The position numbers and the translations under genes were made by a program. A DNA stretch of 6,963 nucleotides, taken from Candidatus Aenigmatarchaeota archaeon. GTDB taxonomy: Archaea; Aenigmatarchaeota; Aenigmatarchaeia; QMZP01. The notes beneath the pieces are model-generated. The model was not told the origin of the DNA. It saw nothing but the letters and a program-made list of their open reading frames with translations, and made no database searches. Below, piece by piece: positions 1-5,690 of this stretch; the first letter of the stretch is position 1, and every line of letters starts with the position of its first letter. The DNA lies in NCBI GenBank assembly GCA_003663415.1, contig QMZY01000041.1, positions 1 to 6,963 on the forward strand. The letters run 5' to 3'.

Positions 1-772
1 ATGGAAGCCCTGCATAAAAGCCCTCAAAGGAATTGTATTTTTTTCTTAGAAGCTCTATTCCCGTAACACTCCAGTCAAACCCTTTTTTAAGGAGAGGATT
101 GTCTGTTTTTAGTGTGTTTAAAATGGGTTGGTGTTTTGCTTCTCTTTTCCCCGGATTCTCTGGATATGCTTTCATTGGTTTTTCTGCTGCCAGTTCAATT
201 ACTGCAGGGTTTCCTGTCAGAAATATTTCTCCGGGAATAAAGCACTTTTGTTCCTCACCAGATGGATAGTGTGTTTTGTATCTCTCATTCCTTTTAAAAA
301 TCATTTTGCCTTTCAAAACCTTTACTCCAAAACTTCCAAGCCGGTTCCTAATGGACACGAAATCTTTAAGCAAGGAAACGGTGTATCTTCTTTGTGTTAC
401 GTTTTCTGCTCTCTTTCTTATGTTTACAGCAAGTTCTAGGAAAAGCTGCATCGGTTTTTCTCCCTGAAGAGAGATTATCAGGGAAGAAAATTTTTCCGGA
501 ATATAAACTGTTTCCTTGATTTGACCATTGTTTATTTTATAAAAATGCTCAGCTTTTATGCCGTTATAGGAAACTTTTTTGCAGGTTTCAGGCGAAAGCC
601 AAACCCCGTTGGATTGAAATGCAAAATATTCAAGAAACTTATACTCTTTGCACCAAAAACCTGTCCATTTTGTTTTGAAACCAGTATCGCAATATCTGTG
701 GAAAAAACATTTTTCATTTGAAAGAAAATAAGAAAATCTATAAAGGTCTTGTTTCTTAACAATTTCCTGCAT
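1..772 (-). CDS. Glycogen debranching enzyme-like protein (amylo-alpha-1,6-glucosidase family), N-terminal part, cut by left edge
   Basis: This is an open minus-strand frame of 257 codons from ATG 772 that leaves the window at base 1, so the C-terminus is missing. The visible part is mostly the beta-rich N-terminal domain. It contains WTGFWCKEYKFLEYFAF (residues 36-52), NGVWLSPETC (55-64), a tract with ETVYIPEKF (87-95) and NVTQRRY (124-130). The last residues, SFEGFYAGLP (248-257), look like the lead-in to the catalytic (alpha/alpha)6 barrel of archaeal amylo-alpha-1,6-glucosidases, where a PWF...RD stretch usually follows. Those enzymes hydrolyse alpha-1,6 branches of glycogen-like polymers in the cytoplasm. 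The catalytic acids lie outside the window, so activity cannot be judged. The frame stays open upstream to the ATPase stop at 836, but ATG 772 is the first usable start. A TATA-like box 26 bases upstream supports a leaderless start there. The family call comes from recognised sequence features, not from a search. Confidence 0.65.
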   Translation of the reverse strand, partial: MQEIVKKQDLYRFSYFLSNEKCFFHRYCDTGFKTKWTGFWCKEYKFLEYFAFQSNGVWLSPETCKKVSYNGIKAEHFYKINNGQIKETVYIPEKFSSLIISLQGEKPMQLFLELAVNIRKRAENVTQRRYTVSLLKDFVSIRNRLGSFGVKVLKGKMIFKRNERYKTHYPSGEEQKCFIPGEIFLTGNPAVIELAAEKPMKAYPENPGKREAKHQPILNTLKTDNPLLKKGFDWSVTGIELLRKKYNSFEGFYAGLP

Positions 773-794
773 ATTAAGGTTTTGCTTTTCTGGG

Positions 795-801
795 ATAAAA
801 A
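795..801 (-). promoter_or_regulatory. Candidate TATA box of the debranching-enzyme gene
   Basis: On the minus strand TTTTTAT is centred near 798, 26 bases upstream of ATG 772. It lies in the 63-base gap after the ATPase stop. No Shine-Dalgarno sequence precedes the ATG, so transcription probably starts at the start codon. The box is weaker than those of the other genes here. Confidence 0.4.
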
Positions 802-835
802 CATTTTCTGGTGTTTGTAAAATTGTTAATCTGGT

Positions 836-2104
836 TTAATGAACCAACCATTTCCATAACGGAACAAATTTTATTTTCCTTCCTTCCAAGGTTTCATCTC
901 CTTCAAAATCCCAAGTTATAACTAGAAGGTTTTTGCATTTCAGCTCTCTGCTTGCCTTTAAAAGGGATTTTATTTCTCTTTTCTCGATTTCATCTCTTCC
1001 CGAGGCATAGGTTACCTGGATTAATTGCTTAATCCTTAATCCTTCTTTAACAACAAAATCAACCTCGTGCTGGAGAGCATCCTTGTAATAGTATATTTCT
1101 AAGCCATAAACCCTTTTTCTTAACAATTCAAGAAACACTGTATTTTCCATCAACCTCCCAAAGTTTTCTGCAACACGGAATGAAACACTGTTTGCCAATC
1201 CATTATCCACACAATAAACTTTTTTAGGGGCAAACACTGGTTTTTTCAGCTTAAAAGAAAACCTCTCAACTACAAACAGCAAATACGCCTGCTCAAGCAG
1301 ATCAACCCATTTAGAAACAGTAGAGAGATGTTTTACCCCTGTGAACTCTTTAACAGACCTGAAGGAAAATTCCTTTGAAAAGTTGCCTATAAGAAAGTTT
1401 GATATTTTCTTCAATTCAACCTCCTTCTTTACCTTTCCCCTTCTCAAAACATCCTTGGTGAGGATGGAAAAATAGATTTCATTTATTATTCTTTCTCCCA
1501 GTCTGAACCTTTCAGGAAAGCCACCAAGCTCAAGGTATTCTTTAAGATACTTAAATACTTCCCCTCTCACACCGGTTGTTATGTTTTCTATACCAACACC
1601 ATAAAACTTCAACAATTCCTTAAAACTGAATGGAAAAATTGTAAAAGATACAAATCTCCCAGTTAAAGCTGTTGCCAGCTCACCACTTAACAGTTTGGAG
1701 TTGCTTCCTGTAACTATAACCCTTTTTGTTCTTCTCAATCTATTCGCAAACAATTCCCATTTTTCGATGTTTTGTGGCTCATCAAGCACTATACATTTCA
1801 ATCCTTTTCCATACAATTCATAAAATACCTCCAAAACCTTGTTAAGGTCTTCAGCTTTCATCCCCACAAGTCTCTCATCATCAAAGTTTATATAACTGAA
1901 TTTCTCATCCTTAAAAATCTCCCAGGAAAGCATGGATTTTCCACATCTTCTTACACCCAAGATTGCAAGAATATTTGGAACCTGTATATATCTTTTCGCC
2001 TCGTTTCTCATTTCCCTCTCTATTATTTTCTCTTTTTCAAATATCTCTCTCATCTCTTCTCTTTGCTCAATTACTATTTCTCTAATGGCTTCTTTGGATA
2101 CCAT
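836..2104 (-). CDS. AAA+ ATPase of the COG1373 type with DUF4143-like C-terminal domain
   Basis: A 422-residue predicted ATPase. Residues 1-40 are a charged helical segment starting MVSKEAIREI. The AAA domain shows Walker A GVRRCGKS (50-57), Walker B KCIVLDEP (103-110) and a sensor-1 stretch VIVTGSN (129-135) followed by LTGRF (147-151). A winged-helix-like stretch follows at about 245-275. The C-terminal region has HEVDFVV (346-352), typical of the DUF4143 half of this family, which resembles a restriction-endonuclease fold. These proteins are abundant in archaea and their role is not settled; substrates and partners are unknown. The open frame extends back to a methionine codon at 2170, but the strong TATA box at 2125-2134 would lie inside that longer version. 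It is 25 bases from ATG 2104 and about 20 from ATG 2110, so 2104 is preferred. The gene stands alone between the membrane-protein gene and the debranching-enzyme gene. Confidence 0.85.
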   Translation of the reverse strand: MVSKEAIREIVIEQREEMREIFEKEKIIEREMRNEAKRYIQVPNILAILGVRRCGKSMLSWEIFKDEKFSYINFDDERLVGMKAEDLNKVLEVFYELYGKGLKCIVLDEPQNIEKWELFANRLRRTKRVIVTGSNSKLLSGELATALTGRFVSFTIFPFSFKELLKFYGVGIENITTGVRGEVFKYLKEYLELGGFPERFRLGERIINEIYFSILTKDVLRRGKVKKEVELKKISNFLIGNFSKEFSFRSVKEFTGVKHLSTVSKWVDLLEQAYLLFVVERFSFKLKKPVFAPKKVYCVDNGLANSVSFRVAENFGRLMENTVFLELLRKRVYGLEIYYYKDALQHEVDFVVKEGLRIKQLIQVTYASGRDEIEKREIKSLLKASRELKCKNLLVITWDFEGDETLEGRKIKFVPLWKWLVH

Positions 2105-2124
2105 ATACATTATAATAGAAAAAT

Positions 2125-2134
2125 TATTTAAAAA
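2125..2134 (-). promoter_or_regulatory. TATA box of the AAA ATPase gene
   Basis: The minus strand reads TTTTTAAATA, a close match to the archaeal TATA consensus, centred about 25 bases upstream of ATG 2104. This spacing implies a leaderless transcript and decides the start: the longer open frame beginning at 2170 would place the promoter inside the gene. Confidence 0.6.
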
Positions 2135-2159
2135 GTTTTCTATTTGAGTGTTAAGATAT

Positions 2160-2212
2160 TGAAAAAACAATTCAAAGAGAAAGGAACCGTGAAGCTTTCA
2201 AAAAACTATAAG
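2160..2212 (-). terminator. Possible T-tract terminator after the parA cluster
   Basis: Downstream of the membrane-protein stop (2219) the minus strand carries two T6 runs, at about 2200 and 2165. Just around the first run lies a short AGCTT/AAGCT inverted repeat. Archaeal RNA polymerase can stop at T-rich tracts without a strong hairpin. Position fits the end of the cluster, but the signal is weak in such AT-rich sequence. Confidence 0.3.
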
Positions 2213-2218
2213 CTGTGA

Positions 2219-2404
2219 CTATTTCCTGAATTTTTTGAGGATGGATTTTTTTATTTTTGTTGCTTTTTCCAAGTCAAAAGCAAGCAAACCCATACCTACA
2301 AGAAGCATGCCGCTCAAAATATTGGAAAGGCTTATTTCCTTGAAAAAACTGTACACCAAAAGCAAAAAACACAAAGTGAACCAGAGCCAAAACAACCATT
2401 TCAT
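2219..2404 (-). CDS. Small two-helix membrane protein
   Basis: A 61-residue protein that I do not recognise as a named family. Residues 3-21 (rich in W, F and L) and about 27-43 (ILSGMLLVGMGLLAF) are hydrophobic enough for two membrane helices. The intervening loop is FFKEIS. The tail (46-61) is strongly basic (K and R at eight positions), so by the positive-inside rule the C-terminus should be cytoplasmic, which places the N-terminus on the same side. The start ATG overlaps the stop of the coiled-coil gene as ATGA, and a GGGAGG sequence sits 3 bases upstream of the ATG. This coupling suggests the two proteins are made together. It could anchor the upstream soluble proteins to the membrane, but nothing in the sequence proves that. 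Confidence 0.7.
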   Translation of the reverse strand: MKWLFWLWFTLCFLLLVYSFFKEISLSNILSGMLLVGMGLLAFDLEKATKIKKSILKKFRK

Positions 2405-2571
2405 TTTCCTCCCTTTAAAACCTTTATGACAGAAGAGCTCACGCCTTTTTTCTTCAGCCTGTTTATTTCCTTTCTTAATGCTTCTATTCTTTTATCCTGC
2501 TCATTGAGTCTTTTCTTTACATGCTCAATGAACTCTTCAAGAAACTCTGAAATATCCATTTCATTTTTCAT
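2401..2571 (-). CDS. Small coiled-coil protein (56 residues)
   Basis: An ATG-to-TGA frame on the minus strand, beginning MKNEMDISEF. Residues 8-43 are almost entirely helical and heavily charged, with hydrophobic residues at heptad-like spacing (F10, L11, F14, I15, V18, L22, I29, L32, I36, L39). This predicts a coiled coil and hence dimerisation or partner binding. The C-terminal segment GVSSSVIKVLKGGK is short and basic. It is not recognisable as a known family. Its TGA overlaps the ATG of the membrane-protein gene by two bases, which strongly supports it as a real gene despite its length. It lies 31 bases after the winged-helix gene. A T-rich TATA-like stretch at about 2589-2600 lies roughly 24 bases upstream, so it may have its own weak promoter. 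Confidence 0.65.
   Translation of the reverse strand: MKNEMDISEFLEEFIEHVKKRLNEQDKRIEALRKEINRLKKKGVSSSVIKVLKGGK
2408..2413 (-). promoter_or_regulatory. Ribosome binding site of the small membrane-protein gene
   Basis: GGGAGG on the minus strand, 3 bases before ATG 2404 and inside the last codons of the coiled-coil gene. It is the clearest Shine-Dalgarno sequence seen in the window, and it sits where it is needed: at an internal cistron with no room for a promoter. The spacing is shorter than usual. Confidence 0.5.
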
Positions 2572-2602
2572 TGATAAAGAATTGGGGAAAAAATTAAAAA
2601 AG

Positions 2603-2809
2603 TTATTCGGTTAGATGGAACTTTATGTGCATGCCCTCAAGGTTTGATGCAAGGATTTTTCCTTCTCTTGCAAGCCAGCCTAAACCAATGCAGACCTCTT
2701 TTAAGGTCAGGCCTGTTGCTTTTTGAAGCTGGGTTGTGGTTTTTGGTCCTTCTTTCAGGGCTTCCCATACTTTTCCCGCCTTTGTTCCGAAAAATTCTAT
2801 TGTGTCCAT
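2603..2809 (-). CDS. Winged helix-turn-helix protein (DUF2582/PF10771-like)
   Basis: A 68-residue predicted DNA-binding protein. The pattern TKAGKVWEALKEG (9-21), TTTQLQKATGL (24-34), LKEVCIGLGWLAREGKI (36-52) matches the small winged-helix family PF10771 (DUF2582): helix 1, helix 2, recognition helix, then a basic turn and two strands. Such proteins occur in bacteria and archaea, and their targets are mostly unknown. The start chosen is ATG 2809, five bases after the ParA stop. A TTG at 2818 would overlap that stop and add only three residues. No Shine-Dalgarno is visible. Being co-directional and nearly contiguous with parA, it could supply the DNA-binding half of a partition-like pair or regulate the cluster; this is inference. 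Confidence 0.8.
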   Translation of the reverse strand: MDTIEFFGTKAGKVWEALKEGPKTTTQLQKATGLTLKEVCIGLGWLAREGKILASNLEGMHIKFHLTE

Positions 2810-2814
2810 AATTA

Positions 2815-3579
2815 TCAATTGTCTTTATACAAAGATAAAAATTCTTTTGCAAGGTTCATATAGGCATAAGCGCCTCTGCTGCTTTTTGAATGAAGGATTA
2901 CGGGTTTGTGATAAATAGGGGCTTTTGTTAATTCAACATTGACCGGTATATGCGTTTTTAAAACCTTTTCACCGAATTTTTTTCTTACGAGTTTTTCTAT
3001 TGCAGAAGAAAGCTTGTTTCTTTTATCATACATTGTTAAAACGTATCCTTTTACATCAATTTTCGGGTTTATTTCCTTTTTGATTGCATTTATTGTGCTC
3101 ATTAGTTTTTCAACACCGTCTGTGGCAAAATAATGGGTCTGCACAGGAACCAAAACATGGTCTGATGCTGTGAGCGCGTTAACTGTCAGCATGCCGAGAG
3201 AGGGCGGAGTGTCAATAATTATATAATCGTATGATTTTGTTTTCCTTATTTTTCTTTTCAATCTGAACTGCATACCAACATCATTCATCAGCTCTACCTG
3301 TGCCGCGTTTAAACTGTGGTGCCCTGGAACGATATGGAGGTTTTTTATTTGTGTTTCAAGCACAACATCCTGCAGCCTGATCTTATCAGAGATTAAGAGG
3401 TCTGCTGAGGTTTTTTTTATTTTGTTTTTTTCTGGAAGAAGATAGTCTGTGGCGTTTGCCTGCGGGTCTAAATCTATCAAAAGGATTTTTTTACCCAAAA
3501 AAGCAAGGTGTGAAGATAAATTAACAGCAAGGTCTGTTTTCCCAACTCCACCCTTCTGATTAGCAACAGTAATTATCAT
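2815..3579 (-). CDS. parA: ParA/Soj-family ATPase
   Basis: A 254-residue deviant-Walker ATPase, the usual length for a chromosomal Soj-type ParA without an N-terminal HTH. It shows the signature Walker A KGGVGKT (9-15), Walker A' IDLDPQANAT (35-44), Walker B YIIIDTPPSLG (119-129), and the C-terminal region with IPVNVELTKAPIYHKPV. ParA proteins dimerise on ATP, coat DNA non-specifically, and move or position DNA or protein cargo when a partner stimulates hydrolysis. One departure: the residue after GKT is Asp16 where Soj-type proteins commonly have Thr. No ParB-like gene is nearby. Instead three tiny genes follow in the same direction: a winged helix, a coiled coil and a two-helix membrane protein. 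The start is fixed by the Walker A lysine only nine residues in. The name is a family label; cargo is unknown. Confidence 0.9.
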   Translation of the reverse strand: MIITVANQKGGVGKTDLAVNLSSHLAFLGKKILLIDLDPQANATDYLLPEKNKIKKTSADLLISDKIRLQDVVLETQIKNLHIVPGHHSLNAAQVELMNDVGMQFRLKRKIRKTKSYDYIIIDTPPSLGMLTVNALTASDHVLVPVQTHYFATDGVEKLMSTINAIKKEINPKIDVKGYVLTMYDKRNKLSSAIEKLVRKKFGEKVLKTHIPVNVELTKAPIYHKPVILHSKSSRGAYAYMNLAKEFLSLYKDN

Positions 3580-3610
3580 ATAACTCTGTTTATATATTAT
3601 TGTTAAGGTG

Positions 3611-3620
3611 ATTTATAAAA
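3611..3620 (-). promoter_or_regulatory. Candidate TATA box of the parA cluster
   Basis: The minus strand reads TTTTATAAAT centred near 3615, which would place the transcription start at about 3589 with a leader of roughly 10 bases before ATG 3579. A second TATA-like stretch, AATATATAAA at 3590-3599, is too close to the ATG to produce a complete message, because the Walker A motif follows almost at once. Confidence 0.45.
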
Positions 3621-3724
3621 TTTCAGAGGGTTAAGAGCAAGGAATAGAAGCCAGATTCCCGCGGAAAGATAACCAAAAACTTAAGGGTTTTATAGGTTTT
3701 GGATATCAAGTTTAGTTTATATCT

Positions 3725-4798
3725 TTACCTCGTTATCTTCTGGGAATCAAGGAATTCCTTTAGCTTTCTTGCCTTTGGGTTTGTTTCAAAGTGCTTTCTG
3801 ACAGGCTCAATTAGTCTGTCTAAATATTCTACAGCAGCAGATTTTAAATCAAGAGGGTGGATTTTTCCTTCTTGGTAAAGTTTTTCAAGTTCTTGGCAGC
3901 TTTGCATCTCCAGAGGACCTCCAAACTTTTCTGGTCTTGGGATTTCAATTGAATCAAATTTCTCAAAGATAATATATTTCATATACTCCATCACCGGATT
4001 GTCTTGAATTTGTTTTTCCGGGCAGTAAGCCTTCTGGATTTTCCTTTCTATCTCCTCTCTTGAATCTGTCATGAATATCGCGGAATCAGGAATCGACTTA
4101 GACATTTTCATTTCTATGGTTCTTTCCAATCCAGTGGCTTGTGTTTGAGGCTGTCTTAAACCCATAATCATGTGGTGTGAAACTATAACAGGTTTCCAGA
4201 ACCCGAGTTTTGGACCAATCTCTCTTGCAAGCATATTCACTTTTCTTTGGTCTGTTCCCAACTGACAAACGTCAACCTGTAAATGGAAAATGTCGGCAGC
4301 CTGCATGCAGGGATAAATAATCTGGGAAGCCTGCAAAACTTCGGAGTCCTTTCTTCCCATTATCTGACCGCATCTTATAATTCTGCGAACCGTAGAGGAA
4401 CGGGCGATTTGCATAACCTTTTTCCAATACTCGTCATCCTGTGTGTAATCGCTTACCCAGAGAAATTCCACTTTGTTCAGATCCATTCCAGTAACCTTCC
4501 ATACCTCAAGCAAATACTCTCCGACTTTTCGGATTTTCTCCAGATCTCCGCCCATCTTGTTGTTTGCCCATGCGTGCCAGTCAGCAATAAGCATTTTAAA
4601 ACGAAAGCCTGCTTTTATCATTTTATTGATGTTTATTGCTCTTAGAATGCCCTGAGCTATGTGAATCTTTCCGGAAGGCTCAAAACCATCATAAGCAACA
4701 GGTTTGGGTTTTGTTTTCAGCAGTTCTTTAAGCTCTGGTTCTGTTACGATTTCTTCACCAACTTCCCTGATAAGCTGGAGTTTTTTTTCAAGGTCCAT
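3725..4798 (-). CDS. tyrS: Tyrosyl-tRNA synthetase, archaeal/eukaryal type
   Basis: A 357-residue class I synthetase that charges tRNA-Tyr with tyrosine using ATP. The Rossmann domain starts near residue 33: AYDGFEPSGKIHIAQG (35-50) carries the HIGH-equivalent as HIAQG, YPCMQAADI (162-170) and GTDQRKVNMLARE (181-193) line the tyrosine pocket and helical region, and KMSKS (231-235) is the second ATP signature. The C-terminal part has KAYCP (256-260), the EKFGG motif (290-294) and HPLDLK (314-319), as in the compact archaeal and eukaryal enzymes; there is no bacterial S4 domain. HIAQG with KMSKS resembles plant cytosolic TyrRS more than the HLGH/KMSSS form of Methanocaldococcus. TrpRS is the nearest alternative, but the HIAQG/GTDQRK/EKFGG combination fits TyrRS. 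It follows rdgB by 14 bases and may also have its own promoter. Confidence 0.93.
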   Translation of the reverse strand: MDLEKKLQLIREVGEEIVTEPELKELLKTKPKPVAYDGFEPSGKIHIAQGILRAININKMIKAGFRFKMLIADWHAWANNKMGGDLEKIRKVGEYLLEVWKVTGMDLNKVEFLWVSDYTQDDEYWKKVMQIARSSTVRRIIRCGQIMGRKDSEVLQASQIIYPCMQAADIFHLQVDVCQLGTDQRKVNMLAREIGPKLGFWKPVIVSHHMIMGLRQPQTQATGLERTIEMKMSKSIPDSAIFMTDSREEIERKIQKAYCPEKQIQDNPVMEYMKYIIFEKFDSIEIPRPEKFGGPLEMQSCQELEKLYQEGKIHPLDLKSAAVEYLDRLIEPVRKHFETNPKARKLKEFLDSQKITR

Positions 4799-4812
4799 GT
4801 TTAAATTTGGAA

Positions 4813-5364
4813 TCAGGGCTTTAAAAATTCAGGGTTCTTCTCCAAAAAAGTTTTCACTTTTTCAAAAGCCTTTCTTCTCATGGACATTTTGTTTTTCTCT
4901 TCACCAAGCTCAGAAAATGGTTTTTCATACCCCAAGGGAACAAATATGGGGTCCCAGCCAAAGCCGTTGGATTTGCCTGGTTTCTCTGCAATTTCTCCCT
5001 GAATTTCCCCGGTAAATGTTTTCATTTCCTTTCCGTTAAACAGGCAAACGCATGTTTTTGCAAAGGCTTTCCTGTTTTTGGAAACAAGTTTGCAAATGCC
5101 CTGTTTTTCTATATATTTTAAAACCCATTTCACCAAAGCTCCCGGAAACCCGTTCCATTCCTGAATGTATAAACCAGTATCTTCAACCATTACTGGTTTT
5201 TTAACCAAATCATAGGCTTTTTTCACTTTATCCCTTGCAACAATTTCAACATCTATGGACTGAATCTCAGGGATATTCAAATTCACTCTTTTGAGTTTCA
5301 TTCCCAAAATGGATTCAATTTCTTTGGTTTTGTTTTCATTGGAAGAAACAAAAATTAAGGGCAT
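4813..5364 (-). CDS. rdgB: XTP/dITP pyrophosphatase (HAM1/RdgB family)
   Basis: A 183-residue house-cleaning nucleotidase that hydrolyses non-canonical purine triphosphates (XTP, dITP, ITP) to the monophosphate and pyrophosphate, keeping deaminated bases out of DNA and RNA. All family motifs are present: SSNENKTKEIE (7-17) for phosphate binding, VEDTGL (60-65) with the metal-binding acids, FPGAL (73-77), SNGFGWDPIF (132-141) for base recognition, and KNKMSMR (157-163). Length is standard for the archaeal form. The start at 5364 gives the expected short N-terminus before the first strand, and a TATA box lies 25 bases upstream, so the message is probably leaderless. The gene leads a two-gene unit with tyrS, which begins 14 bases after its stop. 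Confidence 0.93.
   Translation of the reverse strand: MPLIFVSSNENKTKEIESILGMKLKRVNLNIPEIQSIDVEIVARDKVKKAYDLVKKPVMVEDTGLYIQEWNGFPGALVKWVLKYIEKQGICKLVSKNRKAFAKTCVCLFNGKEMKTFTGEIQGEIAEKPGKSNGFGWDPIFVPLGYEKPFSELGEEKNKMSMRRKAFEKVKTFLEKNPEFLKP
4820..4827 (-). promoter_or_regulatory. Candidate internal TATA box for tyrS, inside the rdgB 3' end
   Basis: TTTTTAAA on the minus strand is centred about 25 bases before ATG 4798. It is formed by the last codons of rdgB (for Phe-Leu-Lys). No Shine-Dalgarno precedes tyrS. The spacing equals that of the other promoters here, so tyrS may be transcribed both with rdgB and from its own leaderless start. Confidence 0.4.
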
Positions 5365-5384
5365 ATTGAAATAGTTTTTTACGG

Positions 5385-5393
5385 ATTTAAAAA
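5385..5393 (-). promoter_or_regulatory. TATA box of rdgB
   Basis: TTTTTAAAT on the minus strand is centred on 5389, 25 bases upstream of ATG 5364. It sits just past the stop of the broken small gene (5404), so rdgB has its own promoter and likely a leaderless message. Confidence 0.6.
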
Positions 5394-5403
5394 TTCTTAT
5401 TAA

Positions 5404-5628
5404 TCAGATAAAGTAATTATAAGCTGATGTTCCTTTGTAGACTCTTCTCATAAATTCCTTATCAGTTAAAACATATTCTTGGAAAATATCTACTTCAAAA
5501 AACCCATTTCTTCTGAAAGCACCGCACCTAAATCAAAAGAACCAAAAAATATATCGTCCGGGGTGATTTTTTATCCAAAATATCACCTTGTGGTTTTCTT
5601 AAAAATTAGAAATTTTAAGAGAAATCAT
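5404..5628 (-). pseudogene. Broken 75-codon gene with three homopolymer frameshifts (unknown family)
   Basis: No single frame is open here, but the minus strand reads as one continuous protein from ATG 5628 to TGA 5406-5404 if one base is restored at each of three homopolymer runs: T5 at 5601-5605, A6 at 5567-5572 and T6 at 5497-5502. All three shifts are in the same direction (one base missing). Starting MISLKISNF, the joined 75-residue product includes DDIFFGSFDLGAVLSEEMG in one frame and, after the last shift, VDIFQEYVLTDKEFMRR and GTSAYNYFI in another. Composition is that of a soluble acidic protein, unlike the out-of-frame readings, which are full of stops. I do not recognise the family. 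Either it is a decaying gene, or the assembly has lost bases in homopolymers and the gene is intact. The last shift site, T TTT TTG, also fits a -1 slippery heptamer, though three shifts make programmed frameshifting unlikely. Confidence 0.5.
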
Positions 5629-5654
5629 TAAAAGGTTTATATTTATTTACCTAG

Positions 5655-5672
5655 GTTATATTTAAATATAAC
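5655..5672. promoter_or_regulatory. 18-bp perfect palindrome covering the TATA box of the AbiE-type pair
   Basis: The sequence GTTATATTTAAATATAAC equals its own reverse complement. Its TTTAAATATA half-overlap (5661-5670) is centred 25 bases upstream of ATG 5691, so it is very probably the TATA box of the toxin-antitoxin operon. A repressor dimer bound here would block TBP. AbiEi antitoxins are known to repress their own operons at inverted repeats, so the downstream COG5340-type protein is the natural candidate. Because it is symmetric, it also offers a TATA element toward the broken gene starting at 5628. A second perfect palindrome, ATAATTAATTAT, lies at 5681-5692 across the start codon. 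Confidence 0.5.
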
Positions 5673-5690
5673 TTTAGTCAATAATTAATT

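Noticed and set aside
128..439. Plus-strand 103-residue open frame opposite the debranching-enzyme gene
   Set aside because: It is a Phe/Ser/Cys-rich shadow of the minus-strand coding sequence with no promoter or protein-like features.
556..804. Minus-strand 82-residue open frame overlapping the start of the debranching-enzyme gene
   Set aside because: It lies in a different frame from the recognisable debranching-enzyme sequence and is explained as its shadow.
2105..2170. Longer N-terminus of the AAA ATPase from a methionine codon at 2170
   Set aside because: It would place a strong TATA box inside the gene, and the extra residues (FFQYLNTQIENF...) are not typical of the family, which usually starts close to MVSKE.
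3621..3724. Minus-strand open stretch after tyrS (about 33 codons, RYKLNLISKTYKTLKFL...)
   Set aside because: It has no ATG start, no ribosome binding site and no recognisable protein character; it reads as read-through of a short gap.
4283..4645. Plus-strand 120-residue open frame inside tyrS
   Set aside because: Antisense shadow of a clearly conserved synthetase gene.
4957..4972. A 16-base direct repeat, GCCAAAGCCGTTGGAT, shared with 6940-6955
   Set aside because: The first copy encodes the conserved SNGFGW motif of RdgB on the minus strand; the second is in an unrelated context at the right edge. There is no flanking similarity or target-site pattern, so I treat it as coincidence.
5401..5470. 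Possible box C/D small RNA (TGATG and CTGA-like words in the divergent gap)
   Set aside because: The boxes do not occur in the right order and spacing, and the same bases are explained by the broken coding sequence.
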